Below are positions 16,806 to 24,703 of a DNA stretch of 38,447 bases, one piece after another. The position numbers and the translations under genes were made by a program. The notes beneath the pieces were generated by a model. The model was not told the origin of the DNA. It did not search any database and was given only the letters and a program-made list of their open reading frames with translations. This DNA comes from Chthonomonadaceae bacterium (GTDB lineage Bacteria; Armatimonadota; Fimbriimonadia; Fimbriimonadales; Fimbriimonadaceae). The stretch is taken from positions 1-38,447 of the forward strand of contig JAEURO010000003.1 in assembly GCA_016788345.1 (NCBI GenBank), in the 5' to 3' direction. Numbering within the stretch: position 1 is the first letter of the stretch; every line of letters starts with the position of its first letter.

Positions 16806-17115
16806 TCACCTCGACGACAAAAACAACGGCCCCACCGACTTGAACAGTCATTGCACTTGGAACAAACGCGACACTGGCGGCGGATTCATAAGGGACAGCG
16901 TTGACAACTTGTTCCCTAGCTCTGCAGTTCACTTCGATGATCTGTTTGAGCAGGTCGAGTTTATCGTCCTGGACACAGGACAGCAGGGTTGTGTTCCCTT
17001 CTCTCAAGAAACCACCTGACGAGCCAATCACGGTGAATTTGAATTCAGATTTGACCAGCTGGTCGCAGAGCCGGTTTCTGTCACGATTGTGGACTATGCA
17101 GACCACCAGCTTCAT
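16786..17115 (-). CDS. darA: DarA-like (YaaQ) PII-family c-di-AMP receptor
   Basis: A protein of about 109 residues. MKLVVCIVHNRDRNRLCDQL followed by FTVIGSSGGFLREGNTTLL, a loop region and INVNCRAREQ-like NCRAREQVV match the YaaQ/DarA pattern, where the GG-FLREGNTT segment helps bind cyclic di-AMP. In Bacillus the gene neighbours holB, as here. Its cellular target is not known for this lineage. ATG 17115 is chosen because the conserved first strand begins there and a GGTATCCT box lies 10 nt upstream; the frame extends nine codons further upstream. A diadenylate cyclase gene is not visible in the window. Confidence 0.85.
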   Translation of the reverse strand: MKLVVCIVHNRDRNRLCDQLVKSEFKFTVIGSSGGFLREGNTTLLSCVQDDKLDLLKQIIEVNCRAREQVVNAVPYESAASVAFVPSAMTVQVGGAVVFVVEVNEFVRF

Positions 17116-17125
17116 GTTTGCTGAG

Positions 17126-17133
17126 AGGATACC
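17126..17133 (-). promoter_or_regulatory. -10-like box GGTATCCT of darA-holB
   Basis: GGTATCCT on the minus strand ends 10 nt before ATG 17115, overlapping the tail of neither accepted gene but lying just before the end of the upstream M55 peptidase gene (stop at 17139). It suggests darA-holB has its own start separate from the ppa transcript. Confidence 0.4.
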
Positions 17134-17138
17134 ACCGA

Positions 17139-17981
17139 TCACTTGCTGGCTTGGCTAGACAGCGACGAATACGCCATGGCCACACGCGTGGCTCTGTGCG
17201 CATCGGCCCAGGTTGGAAACTTGCCTTCATACGCATAGGCGTCAACCCGTGTCCATCCTGGGATAAGGGACGAATAATCACACTGCTCGGACTGGTTGTG
17301 TTCGATCTTGATGTGGACAGGTTCGCTTGGCCGCCAAGGCTTGATATCTGGGGCACTCTGGACACCTTGCTGGGCCGCAGACTCAATGAGGACTCGGGTC
17401 TGGTCTGGGTGGGCCAACCGGGCGATGTAGCGGCCCATCCCGATCTTGGTTTGTGCAGTTTTGATTCCTGGAACCAGCGATGCTGCCTCTGCACATCCTT
17501 TGTCATCTGAGCTGACCATGACAAGAGGGACTCCGAATGTGCCTGCGGTAGCAATAGACATGGCCAATTCCCCAGACTCCTGGCCATTGATCCACATTCG
17601 ATGGATCGACCCCGAAATCGTGTGCTCCATGACTCCGTCCTGAGTGCCAGCCCTTCCATGGTAGCCGACGAGCATCGCACAGTCAAATGTCGAATCTATG
17701 CCAGTCATCATGCCGCCCGGATGGGGGCCTGTGCCAGAAATGAGCTCGACACCGGGTTCCAATTCGTCGATCAAAAGGTTACGGGAAGAACCGTGCGAGT
17801 CCTTTAAGACGATATGCGTCGCGCCGCCAGACCGTGCGCCTCGAATAGCGGCGTTCGCGTCATGGGTCATCATTCTCCTAGCATACATCCAGTCGTAGTG
17901 ACTAGAGTTCGGGCCACCGCATTGAGACCAACTTACGAGGCCTGTGACCCCCTCTATATCCACAGACACAAACACTCTCAT
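17139..17981 (-). CDS. M55 family D-aminopeptidase (DppA-like)
   Basis: A protein of 280 residues of the DppA family of self-compartmentalising zinc peptidases that release D-Ala from short peptides. SVDIEGVTG (6-14) supplies Asp8 and Glu10, DSHGSS the histidine near 63, VGYHGR the histidine near 108, and VMEHT the glutamate near 119; these fit the dizinc site. No signal peptide is seen, so it would act in the cytoplasm on imported or recycled peptidoglycan peptides. It overlaps the pyrophosphatase gene by ATGA, indicating co-translation, although the two activities have no obvious link. Confidence 0.92.
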   Translation of the reverse strand: MRVFVSVDIEGVTGLVSWSQCGGPNSSHYDWMYARRMMTHDANAAIRGARSGGATHIVLKDSHGSSRNLLIDELEPGVELISGTGPHPGGMMTGIDSTFDCAMLVGYHGRAGTQDGVMEHTISGSIHRMWINGQESGELAMSIATAGTFGVPLVMVSSDDKGCAEAASLVPGIKTAQTKIGMGRYIARLAHPDQTRVLIESAAQQGVQSAPDIKPWRPSEPVHIKIEHNQSEQCDYSSLIPGWTRVDAYAYEGKFPTWADAHRATRVAMAYSSLSSQASK

Positions 17982-18502
17982 GCCATGTCCTTGGCTTCGT
18001 CTGTCCTATATGACTTCAGAATGTGGTGGGCAACTTCAACATCCTTCCAACCGACAATCTCGACTTCCTTGTTCTCTAGAGCCTTATAAACTTCGAAAAA
18101 GTGGACGATCTCCGCGAGTGTGTGAGGGTTCATGTCTCCCATGTTGTATCGCTTATTGAACCTCGGGTCCTTGGTGGCGACACACAGGATTTTTTCGTCC
18201 GGCATGCCGCCGTCGCGCATTTCCAAGACCCCAACCGGACGAGCCTCGACGACCACTCCAGGGAATGTCGGCCGAGAAATGAGTACAAGAGCATCAACCG
18301 GGTCCCCATCTTCATACTTTGTTTGGGGGACAAAACCATAGTCCGCAGGGTAGTGGAGAGGAGAAAACAGCACTCTGTCCAAACGCATGACTCCCCAATC
18401 GGGATCCATCTCATACTTGTTTTGGCTCAATCGAGGGATCTCGATGATGACGTTGACTTCATCTGGGCAATGGGATCCTATCGGCACATTGAGTAGAGAC
18501 AT
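17978..18502 (-). CDS. ppa: Family I inorganic pyrophosphatase
   Basis: A protein of 174 residues that hydrolyses pyrophosphate to phosphate in the cytoplasm, pulling biosynthetic reactions forward. The signature DGDPVDALVL (near 65-75) with its three metal-binding aspartates is intact. Also present are the substrate-binding segments NVIIEIPRLSQNKYE (near 17-31), HYPADYGFVPQT and the KDPRFN...HFFEVYKALE C-terminal part. Length is typical for the bacterial hexameric form. The start ATG 18502 lies 9 nt after a GGTACCCT box. The M55 peptidase gene is translationally coupled downstream. Confidence 0.96.
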   Translation of the reverse strand: MSLLNVPIGSHCPDEVNVIIEIPRLSQNKYEMDPDWGVMRLDRVLFSPLHYPADYGFVPQTKYEDGDPVDALVLISRPTFPGVVVEARPVGVLEMRDGGMPDEKILCVATKDPRFNKRYNMGDMNPHTLAEIVHFFEVYKALENKEVEIVGWKDVEVAHHILKSYRTDEAKDMA

Positions 18503-18511
18503 CGCTGCTTA

Positions 18512-18519
18512 AGGGTACC
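18512..18519 (-). promoter_or_regulatory. -10-like box GGTACCCT of ppa
   Basis: GGTACCCT ends 9 nt before the ppa ATG in the short gap separating it from the DprE2-like gene. No Shine-Dalgarno sequence is apparent between the two, although an AAGCAGCG stretch lies there. Confidence 0.4.
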
Positions 18520-18535
18520 GGACTCGCCCTGATGA

Positions 18536-19285
18536 TCAAAGGCTGGTCTTCTTGAACAACCTTTCAGGCACGCTCCGCAAGATGAACATGATGAGTCGCC
18601 AAGGCCCCGGAGTATAGAGCACGTCCTTTCGCTTGGCGACCGCACGAACGATGTCCGATGCGACCTTTTCTGGCGGGCAAAGCAAGGGGAGCTTGCTCAT
18701 TCCAAAAGTCATAGATGTGTCCACTGGCCCCGGCTTGACGGTCAAGACATGGACACCCGATTTTTGTAGGCGGGAGCGCAGCCCCTGAAGAAACACCGAT
18801 AGCCCCCCTTTGGCCGAACCGTACACATAATTGCTCATTCGGCCCCTATCGCCGGCCACAGACGACAGGACGGCGATCCAGCCAGTTTCGAGAGATTCCA
18901 AGTGCGACGCGCAGGCATGGCAAAGCACGGCGACGTCCACAAAATTAGTGCCCAAGACCTTTTCGCATTCGGCAACGTCAGTTTCTGAGGTCGACTGGTC
19001 GCCCATGTATCCTAGCGCGATCAGGAATCCCTCAATGGCGCCCGCCTGGTCTGCGATCTCTCGAACAAGGGCGGCATGGCCGGTATGCTCGTTTGAGTCG
19101 AACTGCTTGTGCCAGACCTTCACTCCACAGCGAAGTTCGAGGTCAGTGGAGATCCGCTGGAGCTCATCGGTGTCTCGCCCCAATAAATAGATAGGATAAC
19201 CAGCTTCCGCCCACTGCACCCCGAGAGAACGGGCGATCCCACTGGTCGCTCCAAAGATAACGACAACGTTTCTATCTATGGACAG
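18536..19285 (-). CDS. DprE2-like short-chain dehydrogenase
   Basis: An SDR of about 249 residues. VVVIFGATSGIARSLG is the nucleotide-binding segment, VLSSVAGDRG holds the catalytic serine, and YVYGSAKGGL holds the Tyr-x3-Lys pair. The surrounding RMSNYVYGSAKGGLSVFLQG and a C-terminal GPWRLIMFILRSVPERLF resemble DprE2, which reduces the 2-keto intermediate made by DprE1 on decaprenyl-phosphate ribose. No ATG, GTG or TTG fits the start. GAGGAGG (19294-19300) lies 8 nt before CTG 19285, so CTG is proposed. The only conventional start in frame, TTG 19354, would overlap the upstream gene by 79 bases and has no ribosome-binding site. The DprE1-like gene is directly upstream. Confidence 0.78.
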   Translation of the reverse strand: MSIDRNVVVIFGATSGIARSLGVQWAEAGYPIYLLGRDTDELQRISTDLELRCGVKVWHKQFDSNEHTGHAALVREIADQAGAIEGFLIALGYMGDQSTSETDVAECEKVLGTNFVDVAVLCHACASHLESLETGWIAVLSSVAGDRGRMSNYVYGSAKGGLSVFLQGLRSRLQKSGVHVLTVKPGPVDTSMTFGMSKLPLLCPPEKVASDIVRAVAKRKDVLYTPGPWRLIMFILRSVPERLFKKTSL

Positions 19286-20598
19286 AGCTTTAACCTCCTC
19301 GACAAATCGGAGGAGAACCTTCCGGCTGGATCGACCAAGCGCCTGACTTCGCAAAACTCGTCTAGGCGTGGGTACCCAGCTCGGAGCATTTCAGGACCCA
19401 TCCTTGAGTCCTTGGCAAGATAGATCCTGCCCCCATGGTTCCTCACAAATGCGTCCATTCCATCTAAGAATTCCAAAATGCCGGAAGACATTGGGATGTC
19501 GAGCGACAGTGTCAATCCTTCCGTCGGAAACGACAAGAGGCCGGGGCCCTGGGCCCCAAAACGTTTGAGCACGGCCAAGAACGACGCTCGCCGTGCCTCG
19601 GAGAACCGCCGCAGGACTTCACGCATGGCTATTTGCGCTGTAGCAGCCGGTAGAACGAACTGATACTGCACAAATCCCCGCTTGCCATACATACGGTTCC
19701 ACTGGTCTATGCCGTCCAGCGGATAAAAGAAAGAAGGGTATGGTGACAAAAACTCTCCTCGTCGGCCCTGGAACGAATTGTAAGCGGCATTAAACAGCTT
19801 TATCGTGAACGGGTTGAGGGCAAAGCCTGGCAAATCGATAGGAAAAGGCTTCGTGTTCTTCATCTTAAGCCGGAGAGGATCCTCACGGTTCAAGGGGACG
19901 GCCGACTTTGGGGCATGGTCGCCTGCCATGAAAACTCCGCGGCCCAAGCTGGCTCCTGAAGCCAGGCAATCGATCCAAGCCACCGTGTATTGGGCGTCAT
20001 GGGCTGGATCGGTCAAGAGCTCGATAGTCGTGTCAAGGTCTGGAGATTTAACATGTTTGACCTGCATGTACGCAGTTTCGACTGGAATTAGTTGGAGCTC
20101 AACTTCCCGAATGATCCCTGTCAAGCCCATGCCCCCAGCCGTCGCCCAAAACAGGGGGTCAGACTGATTGAGCACACGGGTCTCACCGCTCGCCAAAACT
20201 AAGGTGGCCTTGGTGACATGTCGACTGAAGGTCCCGTCCCGGTGATGGTTCTTGCCGTGGACATCTGCGGCCAAGCACCCACCCAGAGTACAGTTCTGGG
20301 TCCCTGGTGTCACCGGGACAAACCACCCTCTCGGCACCATCGCTTTCAAAAGGGCGCCAAGTGACAGCCCAGCCTCTGCCCTCACAAGCCCGGTAGTCGC
20401 ATCGAACTCGACAAACCTGTCCAGCTTTGTCGTGAGGACTGTGGTGCCCGAGCTATTGAGCGCCGCGTCCCCATAAGACCTCCCCAACCCTCGAGCAATA
20501 ACTGAATCGCCAACAGGGACTAGGTCTCTCAACCGTTCAGGGCGGACCAGGTTTGCCTCTGTCACCGGGAAGTTGCCCCAGCCAGCCAATTGCTCCAC
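19276..20598 (-). CDS. DprE1-like FAD-linked oxidase
   Basis: A protein of 440 residues. RGLGRSYGDAALN (36-48) and GCLAADVHGKNHHRDGTFSRH (near 107-127) mark the FAD-binding half. FYPLDGIDQWNRMYGKRGFVQYQFV (near 291-315) and LAKDSRM (near 394-400) match the decaprenyl-phosphoryl-ribose oxidase DprE1. That enzyme oxidises the 2-OH of polyprenyl-phosphate ribose as half of an epimerisation to arabinose. From memory, the benzothiazinone-reactive cysteine of the mycobacterial enzyme aligns with Ser365 (LTLSLDIP) here. The start is GTG 20598, 23 bases after the serS stop. It pairs with the SDR gene downstream. A generic sugar-lactone oxidase is the alternative reading. Confidence 0.82.
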   Translation of the reverse strand: MEQLAGWGNFPVTEANLVRPERLRDLVPVGDSVIARGLGRSYGDAALNSSGTTVLTTKLDRFVEFDATTGLVRAEAGLSLGALLKAMVPRGWFVPVTPGTQNCTLGGCLAADVHGKNHHRDGTFSRHVTKATLVLASGETRVLNQSDPLFWATAGGMGLTGIIREVELQLIPVETAYMQVKHVKSPDLDTTIELLTDPAHDAQYTVAWIDCLASGASLGRGVFMAGDHAPKSAVPLNREDPLRLKMKNTKPFPIDLPGFALNPFTIKLFNAAYNSFQGRRGEFLSPYPSFFYPLDGIDQWNRMYGKRGFVQYQFVLPAATAQIAMREVLRRFSEARRASFLAVLKRFGAQGPGLLSFPTEGLTLSLDIPMSSGILEFLDGMDAFVRNHGGRIYLAKDSRMGPEMLRAGYPRLDEFCEVRRLVDPAGRFSSDLSRRLKLCP

Positions 20599-20621
20599 GT
20601 GTTTTGTCCGGGTTTCTACCT

Positions 20622-21905
20622 CTATGACTCCTTGACGAGGACGTCCACCCCGACATACGGCTTCAACGCTTGCGGGACGACGATGTCTCCGTTCTGGCTC
20701 AGTCTATAGGTCTCCAATAATGAAACCAGCAACCTGGGGACAGCCAAACCAGATCCGTTCAATACATGGACAAACTCAGGTTTTTCGCCTGGGCCTCTGC
20801 GAAACCTTATGTTGGCACGGCGAGCTTGATAAGCCTCAAAATTTGTGCAGCTCGACACTTCAAGATAGCGGTTTTCGCCCGGCGACCAGACTTCGATGTC
20901 ATAACACTTGCACCCTTTGTCCCCCATGTCGCCAGCGCACAACAGCACGACCCGGTAATGGAGCCCGAGCGCCTGCAAAACCGACTCGGCATCAGTTACG
21001 AGCGACTCAAGTTCGTTGTACGATTCTTCGGGCAATACAAACTTGACCAATTCGACCTTCTCAAACTGGTGCGTCCTCAAGATGCCACGAGTGTCTTTGC
21101 CAGCCGCACCCGCCTCACGGCGAAAGCACGGCGTGAAGGCTGCCAGCTTGATGGGAAGCTCAGTCCCATCTAAAACTTCGTCCCGGTACAGGTTTGTGAC
21201 AGGGACCTCGGCGGTAGGAATCAGATAGAGATCGTCACAAGTCTTGTACAGATCTTCTTCAAACTTTGGCAGGTTCCCTGTCCCGATCAAGGATTCTGCA
21301 GTCACGAGTGACGGCGGATAGACTTCTTCGTAGCCGTTCTGCGATGTCTGATGGTCCAGCATGAACTGTATGAGGGCACGGTGAAGCTTGGCACCTTGGC
21401 CTGTATAAACTGCAAAACCACTACCGCTGATCTTGCTAGCCCTCTCAAAGTCAATGAGATTGTGTTCGGCAGCAATTTGCCAATGTGTGTGCGGCGGTTC
21501 TGCGAAAGAAGGTTTATCGCCCCACTCCCGCACGACCACGTTGTCTTCTGCAGTCGCCCCTTCTGGGACAGAACTGTGCGGAAGGTTGGGAAACTTCAGC
21601 TCGACGAGATGGAGCGCATCTTCCAGCTCTCGAACCTGGTGCTCAAGGGCAGGAATTTTGGACTTGGTCTCTGCGGCCAGAATCTTGGCCGCCTCTGCCT
21701 CGTCTTTTTGACCGGCAGCCATGAGCGACCCGATGCTCTTGCTGACCCTGTTGGATTCGGCTTGCAGAACTTCGAGCTCTTGGATCTTGTCCCTCCACTC
21801 TTTGTCGATTTTCAAAAACTCGTCGACTGGAGCGGCCACCCTTTTTCGGGCAGACTGAATCCGGACTTGGTCGGGGCTCTGTCTGACGAATTGGCGGTCC
21901 AGCAT
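20622..21905 (-). CDS. serS: Seryl-tRNA synthetase
   Basis: A protein of 427 residues, typical of bacterial SerRS, which charges tRNA-Ser. The N-terminal helical arm (about 30-105, coiled coil) binds the tRNA variable arm. Class II motifs follow: LIPTAEVPVTNLY (near 228), FRREAGAAGKDTRGILRTHQFEKVEL (motif 2, near 262-287) and NGSGLAVPRLLVSLLETYR (motif 3, near 385-403). ATG 21905 is preceded by a GGTAACCT box at 7 nt and no Shine-Dalgarno sequence. The two sugar-epimerase-like genes follow in the same direction and may share its transcript. Confidence 0.97.
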   Translation of the reverse strand: MLDRQFVRQSPDQVRIQSARKRVAAPVDEFLKIDKEWRDKIQELEVLQAESNRVSKSIGSLMAAGQKDEAEAAKILAAETKSKIPALEHQVRELEDALHLVELKFPNLPHSSVPEGATAEDNVVVREWGDKPSFAEPPHTHWQIAAEHNLIDFERASKISGSGFAVYTGQGAKLHRALIQFMLDHQTSQNGYEEVYPPSLVTAESLIGTGNLPKFEEDLYKTCDDLYLIPTAEVPVTNLYRDEVLDGTELPIKLAAFTPCFRREAGAAGKDTRGILRTHQFEKVELVKFVLPEESYNELESLVTDAESVLQALGLHYRVVLLCAGDMGDKGCKCYDIEVWSPGENRYLEVSSCTNFEAYQARRANIRFRRGPGEKPEFVHVLNGSGLAVPRLLVSLLETYRLSQNGDIVVPQALKPYVGVDVLVKES

Positions 21906-21912
21906 GGTTCAG

Positions 21913-21920
21913 AGGTTACC
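21913..21920 (-). promoter_or_regulatory. -10-like box GGTAACCT of serS
   Basis: GGTAACCT ends 7 nt before the serS ATG, the spacing that would place transcription start on the initiator codon. The sequence GGTTACCC here is the same core as in the tRNA-Val promoter arm at 3204. Confidence 0.5.
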
Positions 21921-21956
21921 CATTGCACTCGCCACGAACCGGGTTTTGCTGGACAA

Positions 21957-21991
21957 ATGACAGGGCCTTTTCCATGAGGGAAAGGCCCTGT
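21957..21991 (-). terminator. Hairpin after the outer-membrane protein gene
   Basis: ACAGGGCCTTTTCC (21960-21973) pairs with GGGAAAGGCCCTGT (21978-21991) around a 4-base loop with one bulge. It lies 8 bases after the stop of the minus-strand gene ending at 21999 and upstream of serS. The T-tract that follows on the minus strand is weak (CATTTG), so termination may be partial. Confidence 0.6.
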
Positions 21992-21998
21992 TATGGTC

Positions 21999-22508
21999 TC
22001 AGAACCGGTAACCGAGGTAGACGCCGGCCGAGTTAGCTCTTGCGCCGTCGGCGTCGTCACTCAAAATGATGTTGATTTCACCAAAGATGTGCTCGCCAAA
22101 CTCTCGTCCGAAACCTGCGCGGGCAGCCAATACTGTCTTGCTGTTATTGACATCGATAATCGCAGCACCGGCACCCAAGAAGAAGTAACCTCTGGTGCCA
22201 GCTTCTTCGCTACTGTTTGGGTTGTACCAACGCTGGTTGATCATCATGGGGAAGATGTTGCCGTGGGCCCCACTCCCGCTCTTACCCAGCCAGTCAACCG
22301 ACACAGAAGTTTCGCCACCAGCGACCAAGCTGCGATCGAAGAAGTAGTCGAACCCTGCGCCGATGAAATTTTTGACCAGGTCACGGGTGTTATTGTCGAT
22401 GGGATAGGCTGCGCCGATCCTTAGGGCCAAGTTGACGGGAGTGGAAACGGGTTGTGCCGTCGCCAAAACAGCCCCGCCGACTACGGCTAAAGCAAGCAAT
22501 GTCCTCAT
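21999..22508 (-). CDS. Small outer-membrane beta-barrel-like protein
   Basis: A protein of 169 residues with a signal peptide (MRTLLALAVVGGAVLATAQ). The mature chain alternates hydrophobic and polar residues in short strands (NLALRIGAAYPI, GAGFDYFF, TSVSVDWLG, YFFLGAGAAII, LAARAGFGREF, FGEINIIL, AGVYLGYRF). It ends in an aromatic residue (GYRF), the usual recognition feature for outer-membrane insertion. An eight-stranded barrel is plausible. Unlike most group-leading genes here it has a good ribosome-binding site, GGAGG, 8 nt before ATG 22508, and a TAGAAT -10 candidate further upstream. Function is unknown. Confidence 0.7.
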   Translation of the reverse strand: MRTLLALAVVGGAVLATAQPVSTPVNLALRIGAAYPIDNNTRDLVKNFIGAGFDYFFDRSLVAGGETSVSVDWLGKSGSGAHGNIFPMMINQRWYNPNSSEEAGTRGYFFLGAGAAIIDVNNSKTVLAARAGFGREFGEHIFGEINIILSDDADGARANSAGVYLGYRF

Positions 22509-22610
22509 ATTTTGTCCTCCGTGACTGCTTCACGGGCTCAATCCAGTTGAGCTACCGCCTATTCTACTTGCAGAGTGTCCTCGGCGCAACGGTCAAGGTC
22601 AAATTACGAC

Positions 22611-22618
22611 GGTAAACT
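22611..22618 (+). promoter_or_regulatory. -10-like box GGTAAACT of glyS
   Basis: GGTAAACT ends exactly 7 nt before ATG 22626. The same 8-mer at the same distance precedes asnS. It also shows that the in-frame codons upstream of 22626 are not translated. Confidence 0.5.
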
Positions 22619-22625
22619 GCCGTCC

Positions 22626-24638
22626 ATGTCTGAATTGGTCGTCGAAATCGGCTGTGAAGAGCTTCCTGCCTCCTCGCTTCTCTCAGCTTGCGCCGACCTA
22701 CGGGACGGAATCGCGAGGCGCCTGACCGAAGCCGGGCTTCCTGGATTCTCCGTCAATGACCTGCTCTACACCCCGAGAAGACTTATTGTCGGGTTCGACG
22801 GACTGCCAGGGGAACAGCCCCCTCAAAATGTGGAAGCCCGGGGCCCGTCTGTGACGGCTGCCTACGACGCAGAAGGCAAACCAACAAAGGCGCTCGAGGG
22901 TTTTTGTCGGGGCCAAGGGGTCGACCCCTCTGATGCCGAGTCGGACGGTCAATATGTCTGGGTTCGGAAAACCCTGCCTGGACAAGCCACAAACGTGCTC
23001 CTATCTTCACTTGTCCCGGACGCGGTTGCGGACATTCGGTTCGCAAAAACGATGCGGTGGGCAAATGGGACTTTTCGGTTTGCCCGGCCGATCCGCTGGA
23101 TCGTGTCACTTTTTGATGGAGAGGTCGTGCCCTTTTCGGTCGCCGGCGTTCCTTCCGGAGCAGAGAGCCGTGGACACCGTTTCATCAGTCCGGCTAAGTT
23201 CACTGTGACGTCCTACGCCCAACTTGTCAGCGAACTCGTAGCCCGCTCTGTCCAGCCTTGTCCTAGGAAGCGTCAGGATGGCATCCGCGTGCAGCTTACA
23301 GAATTTGGACTTGACCCTGGCTCCGAGCAAAACTTGATAGACGAGAATGCAAACTTGACCGAGTGGCCGCAAGCCCTGATCGGAGAATTCAACTCCGACT
23401 TCCTAGTTTTGCCAGACCCGGTGCTCAAGACAGTCATGGCCAAACATGAGCGCTTTTTTCCAGTTCGTGGTAGCGACGGCAGACTGATTAACAAGTTTGT
23501 ATCTGTGCGGAACGGTGGCCAGGAGTCCGACGTGCGCGAGGGCAACCGGTGGGTGCTCAACGCACGGTTCAACGACGCAAAGTTCTTTTACGAGGACGAC
23601 CTCAAGCACTCACTCGATCACTTTCTAGAAAAAACATCTGCCATGAACTTTCACGACAGGCTAGGGACAATCCGAGACCGCTGTGCCCGGTTAGAGTCTC
23701 TTGTCAAGTCTGTCGCCCTTTGGTCAGGCACTGGGAGGTTTGCTAAAGCCGACTTGACGACGGGTTTGGTTTCTGAGCTTGACGAGCTGCAAGGCGTGAT
23801 TGGCGGTGAATACGCGCTGAGAGAAGGCATGCCGCAACTCGTCTCATCCGCGATCAGTGACCACTACCGCGCAGACAAACTCGCATTGGACAATCCTGGT
23901 TCCCAGGCGGCTGCCATAGTGATGTTGGCTGACCAGATCGACAAGTTGGCTGGTTTCGTGGGCACGGGCAGCGTTCCAACCGGATCCAGCGACCCGTTCG
24001 GGCTCCGAAGGTCTGCCACACAAATCATTGAAATTGTCTGGAATTGGCCGAAACCCTTGCCTTCCCTATCGCCAATGTTTGAAAAAGCTGCGGCCCTGTA
24101 CAGGCACCAAGGAGTCGACATAAGTGAGGCTACGGCTGTATTGCAAGAGATTTTTGCGGCCCGATACGAATCATTACTGGGCGAATCAAAGTCTCTCGTC
24201 GACGTCGTGACATTCTCAGACCTCGACCCGCGGGCCACTAGGTTCCGAATGGACACAATGCGCCAAATCATCCAGGACGCGACGTTCGTCCAAACCTGCA
24301 CCAGGCCAGCCAATATTGTCGCAGCTGCACTCAAGAAAGGTATTGGGTTCTTCGACTCTTCCACAGAGGGCGCGCGTCTCCAGTCGACCGAAGGAGAGTC
24401 GCTTCGTGATGTTGTTTTGCGACAAAGCCCGGTTGCCCATAAGGCCGCTCAAGCCGAAGACTCAGACGGTCTCATTGCCGCACTGAAACCTCTTGCCGAG
24501 CCAATCAACGCTTTTTTCGACTCGACCATGGTCATGGTCGAGGATGACGCAGTTAGGGACGCAAGGCTCAAGATGCTCGATGGATGCGTCGCCCTATTGC
24601 GATTGGCTGGCGACTTTACCAAGGTCGAAACTGCTTAG
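22626..24638 (+). CDS. glyS: Glycyl-tRNA synthetase beta subunit
   Basis: A protein of about 670 residues, the beta chain of the bacterial alpha2beta2 GlyRS that charges tRNA-Gly. ELVVEIGCEELPA at the N-terminus and LPKTMRW-like RFAKTMRWANGTFRFARPIRW (near 135-155) are hallmark segments. VMAKHERFFPV, HDRLGTIRDR and DPFGLRRSATQIIEIVW (near 455-470) continue the order, ending in the helical anticodon-binding region. The alpha subunit gene glyQ, commonly adjacent, is absent: the gene upstream is divergent and the one downstream convergent. ATG 22626 is preferred to the upstream in-frame start because of its -10-like box. Confidence 0.95.
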   Translation: MSELVVEIGCEELPASSLLSACADLRDGIARRLTEAGLPGFSVNDLLYTPRRLIVGFDGLPGEQPPQNVEARGPSVTAAYDAEGKPTKALEGFCRGQGVDPSDAESDGQYVWVRKTLPGQATNVLLSSLVPDAVADIRFAKTMRWANGTFRFARPIRWIVSLFDGEVVPFSVAGVPSGAESRGHRFISPAKFTVTSYAQLVSELVARSVQPCPRKRQDGIRVQLTEFGLDPGSEQNLIDENANLTEWPQALIGEFNSDFLVLPDPVLKTVMAKHERFFPVRGSDGRLINKFVSVRNGGQESDVREGNRWVLNARFNDAKFFYEDDLKHSLDHFLEKTSAMNFHDRLGTIRDRCARLESLVKSVALWSGTGRFAKADLTTGLVSELDELQGVIGGEYALREGMPQLVSSAISDHYRADKLALDNPGSQAAAIVMLADQIDKLAGFVGTGSVPTGSSDPFGLRRSATQIIEIVWNWPKPLPSLSPMFEKAAALYRHQGVDISEATAVLQEIFAARYESLLGESKSLVDVVTFSDLDPRATRFRMDTMRQIIQDATFVQTCTRPANIVAAALKKGIGFFDSSTEGARLQSTEGESLRDVVLRQSPVAHKAAQAEDSDGLIAALKPLAEPINAFFDSTMVMVEDDAVRDARLKMLDGCVALLRLAGDFTKVETA

Positions 24639-24649
24639 CCAAAAAGCAG

Positions 24650-24683
24650 GTGGCCCAGATCCTTGGGTAAGGACCTGGGCCAC
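24650..24683. terminator. Bidirectional terminator between glyS and the S41 protease gene
   Basis: GTGGCCCAGATCC (24650-24662) pairs with GGACCTGGGCCAC (24671-24683), 13 bp with one mismatch and an 8-base loop. On the minus strand a TTTTT run follows within a few bases, giving a standard intrinsic terminator for the protease gene. On the plus strand, after glyS, only a weak tract follows. Confidence 0.8.
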
Positions 24684-24703
24684 TCTTGCACGGAGCGCTT
24701 GGC

